Shown here: one piece after another, positions 17,519-23,232 of the stretch
How the letters are laid out: every line of letters begins with the position of its first letter
Position numbering within the stretch: the first letter of the stretch is position 1
Assembly: GCA_964540005.1 (NCBI GenBank)
Contig: CAZILN010000241.1
Coordinates: 1-25,389, forward strand
Length of the DNA: 25,389 bases
DNA from: CAZILN01 sp964540005
GTDB lineage: Bacteria; Bacteroidota; Bacteroidia; Bacteroidales; SM23-62
Reading direction: 5' to 3'
Made by a program: the position numbers and the translations under genes
The notes under the pieces: generated by a model
What the model saw: only the letters and a program-made list of their open reading frames with translations
Databases searched by the model: none
What the model was told of the DNA's origin: nothing

Positions 17519-18358
17519 ATGAATAAATTAAACCAGTTGATTCATTTAATTAAGAAGGACCTGGGACTGTACCTCGGTATCAGTCTCGGGATATTTCTGT
17601 TCATCCTGTTTTTTCAGCCCTTTCCTCTTGACAAATTTGATTTTAATAACAGACTATTATTTCATGCCGGTATTGCAGCCATTATCTACCTGTTTATGGT
17701 GATGGTCAGGGTGACTTCCCGGTGGCTGACCCGGGATCAGGATCAGAGTATCCCTGAAACCCTTATCCATTCTGAAATTGACGATTTAATTATTCTGGCC
17801 CTGAATTCTGTGGCAATTGTATTCTACCTGCGATACGTAGGATCGGTTGATATCTCCTTTTATATTGTATTCATAGTGATAATGATCTGTCTTATCCCAC
17901 CAGTGATCTTATGGCTATATGATAATTTTATAGAAATCAAGCAACGAAACCTATCACTTATTAACGATAAAGAAGTATTACTGAAAAAGCTTGAAAAATA
18001 CAAAGAAGATTTCCAGAACAAATCTTTTGATTTTATTTCTGAGAGCAGTAATGAAAAATTAAGCCTTCAGATCGCAGATGTCATTGTTATTAAATCTGCT
18101 GACAACTACGTAGAAATAGTGTACAGGGAAGATGACATTATCAGGAACAAACTAATCAGAAATACACTGAAGGGTATTGAACAACAAACGATGTCGTTCT
18201 CAAATTTTATACGCTGTCACAGAACGGCCATTATAAATACATATTACATCGAAAAGCTTAACAGGAAATTCAATAATTACTGGCTGACCATTAAGGGGTA
18301 TAATGAACATGTCCCGGTCTCCCGCCAGTATTTATTAAAGATCAAGGAAGTCCTGTAA
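17519..18358 (+). CDS. Membrane-anchored LytTR-domain transcriptional regulator
   Basis: One-component regulator of 279 residues. The N-terminal half has four hydrophobic helices (about 17-32, 47-63, 88-105 and 112-133), followed by a charged, probably coiled linker (138-170). The C-terminal LytTR DNA-binding domain (about 180-277) shows IKSADNYVEIVY (191-202), IRNTLKGIEQQ (213-223), FIRCHRTAIIN (230-240) and VPVSRQYLLK (265-274), all standard landmarks. There is no response-regulator receiver domain, so it presumably senses a membrane or envelope signal directly or through a partner. GGAG at 17510-17513 precedes the ATG by 5 bases. Targets are unknown; LytTR proteins bind direct repeats about two helical turns apart, and such a pair is seen upstream of the sigma gene at 22221-22249. 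Confidence 0.88.
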   Translation: MNKLNQLIHLIKKDLGLYLGISLGIFLFILFFQPFPLDKFDFNNRLLFHAGIAAIIYLFMVMVRVTSRWLTRDQDQSIPETLIHSEIDDLIILALNSVAIVFYLRYVGSVDISFYIVFIVIMICLIPPVILWLYDNFIEIKQRNLSLINDKEVLLKKLEKYKEDFQNKSFDFISESSNEKLSLQIADVIVIKSADNYVEIVYREDDIIRNKLIRNTLKGIEQQTMSFSNFIRCHRTAIINTYYIEKLNRKFNNYWLTIKGYNEHVPVSRQYLLKIKEVL

Positions 18359-18476
18359 ACAGCCAGGGACGAATGCTATCCACCCCTCAGTAATATCATT
18401 TGCCACAAATCTTTTTATTCAGCCCCTGATCATTATCCAATTACCACATTTATTTTACTAAATAATGCCTGGGAAA

Positions 18477-18484
18477 TACCTTTG
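18477..18484 (+). promoter_or_regulatory. Candidate -7 box for the radical SAM gene
   Basis: TACCTTTG matches TAnnTTTG and ends 18 bases before the chosen ATG at 18503. Its last three bases run into the alternative upstream TTG codon (18482-18484), which argues against that codon being used as a start. Confidence 0.35.
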
Positions 18485-18502
18485 TTCAAATGCCATCAAG
18501 CT

Positions 18503-19984
18503 ATGAACATATTACTGGTTTATCCAAAAAATCCGGATACTTTCTGGACCTTCAGGCATGCCCTGAAATTTGTTTCAAAAAAAGCGAATAATATCCCTCT
18601 TGGTTTAATCACGGTTGCCTCGCTGCTGCCCCGTGACTGGAATAAAAAACTAATTGATCTGAATGTTTCAGCACTTAAGGACAGGGATATTGAATGGGCT
18701 GATTTTGTCTTTATAAGCGCCCTATCTGTGCAATTGGCCTCAGTAAGGAATATACTGGAGCGATGTAAACAACTGCAAACCAAGACGGTCGCCGGGGGAC
18801 CGCTGTTTACTGAAGAATCTGAAAAGTTTCCTGACATTGACCATCTGGTACTGAACGAGGCTGAAATTACTTTGCCCCAATTCCTGCAGGACCTTAAAAG
18901 CGGAAAACCCGGAAAAATTTACCGGACAGATCTGCGTGCCGATATTTCCAGATCACCTGTGCCTGATTTCTCCCTGGTTAATTTGAAAAAATATGCAACG
19001 GCTGGAATTCAATATACAAGAGGTTGTCCATATGATTGTGAATTTTGTGATATTACCGCATTATTTGGCCGAAGGGTACGTTCTAAATCACCTGCCCAGA
19101 TTGTAGCCGAACTGGATATGCTCCTGCAAACCGGATGGAGGGGAAGTGTTTTTTTTGTGGATGATAATTTTATCGGACATAAAAAGAAACTCAAAAACGA
19201 CCTGCTTCCGGCAATAATACGCTGGATGAACCTGAATAATTATCCGTTTCTATTTATGACTGAATCATCTGTCAATCTTTCCGATGACAGGGAACTCCTG
19301 CAGATGATGGTGAAGGCTGGGTTTACCAAAGTATTTGTCGGTATTGAAACACCCGAGGAAAGCAGTTTAAAAGAATGTAACAAGATCCCGAATCATAAGC
19401 GAGACCTGATCAACTGTGTGCAGACTATTCAACAGTCAGGAATTGAAGTATCTGCCGGCTTCATTGTTGGTTTTGACAATGATCCTCCTAATATATTCCA
19501 GAGGCAGGTTGACTTTATTCAACGCAGCGGGATCATCACAGCTATGGTAGGCCTGCTTAATGCACCCCGGTTCTCGAATTTATATAAAAGACTGGATAGT
19601 GAAGGCAGATTACTTAATTCCTTCACCGGCGACAATACTGATTATTCGATAAATTTTGTGCCTGCGATGAACAGGGAGGTATTAATGAACGGCTACCAGA
19701 AAATCATTCAGGGTATATATTCCAGCAAACCTTATTACCGGCGGGTGAAGTCCTTCTTAAAACAATATAGCCCCCCCTATAAAGAGCAAAACAAAGTGAC
19801 CTTTATAAAATTAATGGCATTTGTGAAATCAATTTTTTACATTGGTATTCTGGCTAAAAACCGGAGATACTACTGGCAACTTTTAGTCTGGAGTTTAATC
19901 TATAAGCCAAAAGTGTTCCCAATGGCTGTTACTTACAGCATTTATGGCTATCATTTCAGAAAAGTATTCAAAGAAATATTTTAA
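18503..19984 (+). CDS. B12-binding-type radical SAM protein (HpnP-like, DUF4070)
   Basis: Radical SAM enzyme of 493 residues (from ATG 18503) in the cobalamin-dependent group that includes the hopanoid C2-methylase HpnP. The N-terminal Rossmann-like domain opens with MNILLVYPKNPDTFWTFRHA and includes AGGPLFT and HLVLNEAEITLP, typical of the group, but I see no DxHxxG histidine, as is usual there. The core holds RGCPYDCEFCD with the 4Fe-4S cysteines C175, C179 and C182, then VFFVDDNFIG and FVGIETPEE. A C-terminal DUF4070-like region (about 350-493) is basic and hydrophobic, which suits membrane contact. The extra seven codons from a TTG at 18482 are unlikely because a -7 box covers that codon. 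No hopanoid genes are visible here, so the substrate is unknown; methylation of a lipid is only a family-based guess. Confidence 0.85.
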   Translation: MNILLVYPKNPDTFWTFRHALKFVSKKANNIPLGLITVASLLPRDWNKKLIDLNVSALKDRDIEWADFVFISALSVQLASVRNILERCKQLQTKTVAGGPLFTEESEKFPDIDHLVLNEAEITLPQFLQDLKSGKPGKIYRTDLRADISRSPVPDFSLVNLKKYATAGIQYTRGCPYDCEFCDITALFGRRVRSKSPAQIVAELDMLLQTGWRGSVFFVDDNFIGHKKKLKNDLLPAIIRWMNLNNYPFLFMTESSVNLSDDRELLQMMVKAGFTKVFVGIETPEESSLKECNKIPNHKRDLINCVQTIQQSGIEVSAGFIVGFDNDPPNIFQRQVDFIQRSGIITAMVGLLNAPRFSNLYKRLDSEGRLLNSFTGDNTDYSINFVPAMNREVLMNGYQKIIQGIYSSKPYYRRVKSFLKQYSPPYKEQNKVTFIKLMAFVKSIFYIGILAKNRRYYWQLLVWSLIYKPKVFPMAVTYSIYGYHFRKVFKEIF

Positions 19985-21165
19985 TCGATCAATGTGATCG
20001 CCTTCCCGGTTTTCCCGGCTCTGCCCGTCCTGCCAATCCTGTGAACATAATTGGTATAATCACGAGGAACCTCGTAATTTATCACCAGGGATACATCGTC
20101 TACATCAATTCCACGGGCAACAACATCAGTGGCAACCAGCACCTGTATCTGGCCCTTCCTGAATTTCTTCAAGGCTACTTCCCTGGCCCGTTGTGTTTTA
20201 TCCCCATGTATCATATCTGACAGTATCCTTTCCTCCTGCAAGTTTTTGAACACTTTATTCGCAATTCGTTTGGTATCGCAGAATAAAAGCACCTTCTGAT
20301 GCCTGTACCCGGTTAACAGTTCGTTAAGAACCTCATTTTTTCTCCGGTCACTGGGAACATACAGCACATCCTGCTCAATGGCATGTGTCAGTTGCTTTCC
20401 CGATGAGGCTGTTACCCGTACAGGAGATTCGGTAAAACCCGCGATAATCTGTTTTTGCTTGTTGTCCATGGTTGCCGAAAAGAGCAGGGTTTGCTTTTTA
20501 CCGGTCATCTGGTAATGGATCTTTTGCACATCGTCAACAAAACCCATGTCAAGCATACGGTCAAACTCATCCAGAACGAGTACCTGGAATCTATCCAGCC
20601 TGATATGCCGTCTTTCCACCATATCGATCAACCTGCCGGGTGTGGCTACAATAATATGATTGGTTCTGCGCAAAGCCTTTATCGAGCGATTTATATCACT
20701 GCCACCTATAAGGGCCGTTGCAAAGAGCTGAAGGCCCCTCGTTAGATTCCTGAATTCCTCTAAAATCTGTGAGGCCAATTCACGTGTAGGCGCAATAATG
20801 AGGGCATAGTCTTTTTGTTGACTCTCAATCAGGCGTTGAATAATCGGAATGAGAAAAGCAGCAGTCTTTCCGGTTCCCGTACCGGCAATACCAATCAAAT
20901 CACTTCCTGAAAGGATGTGAGGTATGGTTTTATCCTGTATTTCCGTAGGGATGTGATACCTGTTCGCCGAAATTATCTGTACCAGTTTGTCACCGATTTG
21001 ATAATCTTCAAACTTATGTACATGCTCATAGCTTTTGAGAGGTTCGGTTTCCATCTGTCCACTAATGAATTTCAGTACATCTATCCTGTTGTTGCGTTCA
21101 CGGTTCTTTGGGCCTGAACGCTGGTGTGAATACTTTTTGTATCGTGTTCTTGTTTCTTTATACAT
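19981..21165 (-). CDS. DEAD-box (DEFD variant) ATP-dependent RNA helicase
   Basis: ATP-dependent RNA-unwinding protein of 394 residues, RhlE/CsdA-like. A basic N-terminal tail (about 1-45) precedes the core. The Q-motif is around 71-77 (HIPTEIQ), Walker A is AGTGTGKT (94-101), motif Ia is APTREL (125-130), motif II is DEFD (199-202) rather than DEAD, and motif III is SAT (230-232). The C-terminal RecA domain has ATDVVARGIDV and ends soon after HRIGRTGRAG with GKAITLID. That short end resembles small Bacteroidota helicases, so I do not call it truncated. Its stop interlocks with that of the radical SAM gene in TTAA. It diverges from the RRM gene, with a cold-shock gene beyond, so a role in cold or structured-RNA remodelling is likely. 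Confidence 0.92.
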   Translation of the reverse strand: MYKETRTRYKKYSHQRSGPKNRERNNRIDVLKFISGQMETEPLKSYEHVHKFEDYQIGDKLVQIISANRYHIPTEIQDKTIPHILSGSDLIGIAGTGTGKTAAFLIPIIQRLIESQQKDYALIIAPTRELASQILEEFRNLTRGLQLFATALIGGSDINRSIKALRRTNHIIVATPGRLIDMVERRHIRLDRFQVLVLDEFDRMLDMGFVDDVQKIHYQMTGKKQTLLFSATMDNKQKQIIAGFTESPVRVTASSGKQLTHAIEQDVLYVPSDRRKNEVLNELLTGYRHQKVLLFCDTKRIANKVFKNLQEERILSDMIHGDKTQRAREVALKKFRKGQIQVLVATDVVARGIDVDDVSLVINYEVPRDYTNYVHRIGRTGRAGKTGKAITLID

Positions 21166-21253
21166 TGAATTAAAATTAATTGCACATAATTATTTCCACC
21201 ATGTCGTCCCGTAAGGAACAACAAGGCCTAAGCTTCAGATCTTACCGGAAATA

Positions 21254-21433
21254 TTGATTTGGATTCCAGGGAATGATCAAGAATGCTTTAATGAGTTTCT
21301 TAAAACTCATGATCTACTCATCAAAGCTCATTACCAGTTAAGAAAACAGGTTTTGGATTACCCTCTTTATGAAAGGTTCTTTGGCAAGTGGACGCGCAAA
21401 AGTAGATTTAATTTACTTATAAACCTAATTTAG
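21254..21433 (+). CDS. Possible 59-residue protein or gene remnant
   Basis: A TTG-started frame of 59 codons ending in TAG. The frame is open back to a TAA near 21217 and has no ATG. Its predicted peptide is unusually protein-like for intergenic DNA: mixed charged and aromatic residues, including HDLLIKAHYQLRKQ and YPLYERFFGKWTRKSR. It might be a small basic protein or the decayed 3' end of a gene. No ribosome binding site is evident and I recognise no family. It shares its DNA with the CTCAT repeats, which could equally explain the conservation of neither frame. Low confidence as a real gene. Confidence 0.2.
   Translation: MIWIPGNDQECFNEFLKTHDLLIKAHYQLRKQVLDYPLYERFFGKWTRKSRFNLLINLI
21291..21331. 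repeat. Palindrome plus phased CTCAT repeats (candidate operator)
   Basis: ATGAGTTT (21291-21298) and AAACTCAT (21303-21310) form a perfect 8-bp inverted repeat with the loop CTTA. The right half motif CTCAT recurs at 21317 and 21327, giving starts 11 and 10 bases apart, close to one helical turn. This looks like an array of protein-binding half-sites in the divergent promoter region. No T-run follows, so it is not a terminator. Confidence 0.35.
21397..21404 (-). promoter_or_regulatory. Candidate -7 box toward the helicase gene
   Basis: TACTTTTG on the minus strand matches TAnnTTTG. Transcription from it would run through the palindrome/CTCAT array and give a leader of over 200 bases before the helicase ATG. 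No -33 TTTG at proper distance. Confidence 0.25.
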
Positions 21434-21479
21434 CATTCCTGATTAAACTTAATAATAACATGATTTACAAATAAAAGAA

Positions 21480-21487
21480 TACCTTTG
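21480..21487 (+). promoter_or_regulatory. Candidate -7 box for the RRM gene
   Basis: TACCTTTG is an exact TAnnTTTG match, about 185 bases before the RRM ATG. The predicted leader is A/T rich. No TTTG at 19-21 bases upstream is visible. Confidence 0.35.
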
Positions 21488-21672
21488 ATTGAGGTAAGAT
21501 TTGAGAAATTGCGCTTTTATTAACTAATTCACTTCCCATATTAGTTCATATCTGCTCTCCTTTTTAAATCCAATTATTTTCAAGTATAAACAGGGGTAAG
21601 ATTTTATTCTTTTTCAAATGAGAAGAAAACATACTATCCTGTTAGTGTGAATAACAATTAAATTTTTAGACA

Positions 21673-21918
21673 ATGAACATTTATGTAGGCAACCTTGATT
21701 TCAAGGTGAATGAAAAAGATCTGGAAGATATATTTACAGAGTATGGAACTGTAAGTTCGGTAAAAATTATCGTTGACAAGTATGATGGCAGAAGCAAGGG
21801 CTTTGGTTTTGTCGAAATGGACAATGATGAGGAAGCAAAAAAAGCAATAAGCGAACTTAACGGGACACCGTTAAAGAGCAGAGATATAACTGTGAACGAG
21901 GCCAGACCAAGAAGATAG
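21673..21918 (+). CDS. RRM-domain RNA-binding protein
   Basis: Single RNA recognition motif protein of 81 residues, binding single-stranded RNA. RNP2 is IYVGNL (3-8) and RNP1 is KGFGFVEM (42-49), with the acidic DNDEEAKKAISELNG helix after it. A short C-terminal tail (NEARPRR) is basic. Length and layout match the small Rbp proteins common in Bacteroidota and Cyanobacteria, several of which respond to cold. The ATG is clear although no Shine-Dalgarno is present. The CspA-type gene follows 45 bases downstream on the same strand across an A/T-only hairpin, so the two may be co-transcribed. RNA targets are unknown. Confidence 0.95.
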   Translation: MNIYVGNLDFKVNEKDLEDIFTEYGTVSSVKIIVDKYDGRSKGFGFVEMDNDEEAKKAISELNGTPLKSRDITVNEARPRR

Positions 21919-21926
21919 AGTTTTAC

Positions 21927-21949
21927 TAATTATTTTTTTCAAATAATTA
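21927..21949 (+). other. A/T-only hairpin between RRM and cold-shock genes
   Basis: TAATTATTT and AAATAATTA form a perfect 9-bp stem of only A-T pairs with the loop TTTTC, ending 14 bases before the GTG start of the cold-shock gene. Such a stem would be stable only at low temperature, so it could be a weak terminator, a processing site or a temperature-sensitive element. No strong T-run follows the 3' arm. Confidence 0.35.
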
Positions 21950-21963
21950 TAAAATTTTAAGGT

Positions 21964-22167
21964 GTGAAAACAAAAGGCAAAGTAAAATGGTACGATGAAT
22001 TCAAAGGATTCGGCTTCATTGAATCTGAGAATGGCGATGATATATTCGTTCATCGAACAGGCTTATTAACAGCCAGCAAAAGCCTTCAGGCCGAACAGCA
22101 GGTCGAATATGAAACCCAGCAGGGTGACAAGGGCCCATTTGCTGTTAACGTAGAAGTGACAGGTTGA
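21964..22167 (+). CDS. CspA-type cold-shock protein
   Basis: Small OB-fold RNA/DNA chaperone of 67 residues, expected to melt mRNA secondary structure. KGKVKWYDEFKGFGFI (4-19) contains RNP1 (KGFGFI, 14-19), and DIFVH (26-30) is RNP2; both are complete. The start must be GTG: TAA lies immediately upstream in frame at 21958-21960 with only one codon between, and no ATG is available before the conserved core. It follows the RRM gene by 45 bases and precedes a sigma factor gene, forming a cold/RNA block with the divergent helicase. The gene symbol is left blank since these paralogues are numerous in each genome. Confidence 0.94.
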   Translation: MKTKGKVKWYDEFKGFGFIESENGDDIFVHRTGLLTASKSLQAEQQVEYETQQGDKGPFAVNVEVTG

Positions 22168-22220
22168 GATTTTTGATCTGGAACAATCATTTTCTGAAAT
22201 AAACCTTATTCATTCCTCCT

Positions 22221-22257
22221 ATATCTGGAGAAATGGATATTAATATCTGTCTCAGAT
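22221..22257 (+). promoter_or_regulatory. Candidate regulatory repeats upstream of the sigma gene
   Basis: ATATCTG occurs at 22221-22227 and again at 22243-22249, exactly 22 bases apart (two helical turns). Between them lies the perfect palindrome GATATTAATATC (22236-22247), and the second repeat also forms ATCTG-tct-CAGAT (22245-22257). Direct repeats at this spacing fit the binding geometry of LytTR regulators, one of which is encoded 4 kb upstream; this pairing is a guess. Confidence 0.3.
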
Positions 22258-22312
22258 GGTTCCGGCTAGGTCATAGATGACAGGACAAGCTGATATTTAA
22301 ACTGTAATTTCA

Positions 22313-23179
22313 ATGCGGCAATTAAGAATTACCAGGCAAATAACCCAACGTACTGAGGAATCAATCAGCCGCTATTTTCTGGAGGTTGACAAGTATCCCC
22401 TAATATCTGCTGAAGAAGAAGTCGAGTTAACAGTACGTATCAGGAATGGTGACGATGATGCCCTTGAGAAGCTTGTGGTTGCCAATCTGCGTTTTGTAAT
22501 CTCCGTAGCAAAACAATTCCTCAACCAGGGTTTGTCATTTCCTGATTTAATAAATGAAGGTAACCTGGGATTGATAAAAGCAGCCACACGCTTTGATGAA
22601 ACCAGGGGATTTAAATTTATTTCATATGCAGTCTGGTGGATCCGCCAGTCAATTATCCAGGCTATTTCAGAACAAACAAGAATAGTGCGTTTACCTTTAA
22701 ACAGGCTTTCTTCTATCAATAAAATCAGGAAGATCATTCCGTATCTCGAACAGGAGCTTGAAAGAGAACCAACAGATGGAGAAATAGCCGAGTATCTTGA
22801 TATGACCAGTGATGATGTTAAACTGGCGAACAGATTAAAAAACCGTCAGGTCTCTTTTGACAAATCACTTTCCCAGGATGATAACAGTGAGATAAACCTG
22901 TATGATTTAGTACAAACGGATAATATCCCATCTCCTGATGAGAAAATAATGAAAGAATCTGTCGCAACAAATATTAACCGGGCCCTTAACAAATTATCCA
23001 GCAAGGAGGCTGAAATTTTATTCCTGTCATACGGATTGGGTGATACCCCTGTCTACTCCCTCCAGGACATAGCCGTTAAATATCAAATGTCATCCGAGCG
23101 CATCAGGCAAATCAGGAATACGGGCCTAATCAAGTTAAGAAAACTCCTTGAAGGAAATTATGCCTTCATGGATTACTAA
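22313..23179 (+). CDS. RpoD-like sigma-70 factor, probable alternative paralogue
   Basis: Sigma-70 family factor of 288 residues directing RNA polymerase to promoters. Region 1.2 (about 16-46), region 2 (48-120, with NEGNLGLIKAATRFDETRGF and KFISYAVWWIRQS), region 3 (128-200) and region 4 (222-280) are all present. The N-terminus MRQLRIT matches the Bacteroidota housekeeping factor, as does the length. Region 4 however reads VYSLQDIAVKYQMSSERIRQIRN, whereas I recall the housekeeping factor carrying a conserved LTRERVRQIKEKAIRRLR segment; region 3 also drifts. I therefore see a group 2 paralogue, not the main factor. It lies 145 bases after the cold-shock gene on the same strand. Its regulon is unknown. 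Confidence 0.85.
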   Translation: MRQLRITRQITQRTEESISRYFLEVDKYPLISAEEEVELTVRIRNGDDDALEKLVVANLRFVISVAKQFLNQGLSFPDLINEGNLGLIKAATRFDETRGFKFISYAVWWIRQSIIQAISEQTRIVRLPLNRLSSINKIRKIIPYLEQELEREPTDGEIAEYLDMTSDDVKLANRLKNRQVSFDKSLSQDDNSEINLYDLVQTDNIPSPDEKIMKESVATNINRALNKLSSKEAEILFLSYGLGDTPVYSLQDIAVKYQMSSERIRQIRNTGLIKLRKLLEGNYAFMDY

Positions 23180-23232
23180 CAAGCATCTCACGTAATAAAA
23201 GTTCATTGCCAGGCAGAAATCCAGTGATTGCT

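Larger units (their letters stand above)
21166..21672. other. 507-base divergent gap between helicase and RRM genes
   Basis: A long, largely A/T-rich intergenic region separating two divergently transcribed RNA-handling genes. It contains an open frame of about 70 codons without ATG (21220-21433), an 8-bp perfect palindrome with further CTCAT repeats (21291-21331), and one TAnnTTTG box on each strand. If the plus-strand box at 21480 is used, the RRM mRNA would carry a leader of roughly 180 bases, which recalls the long leaders of cold-shock mRNAs. Confidence 0.5.

Noticed and set aside
19981..20100. Possible C-terminal truncation of the helicase, which ends soon after motif VI.
   Set aside because: Small Bacteroidota helicases that I recall end at the same point (GKALTFVE-like), so the short end looks natural.
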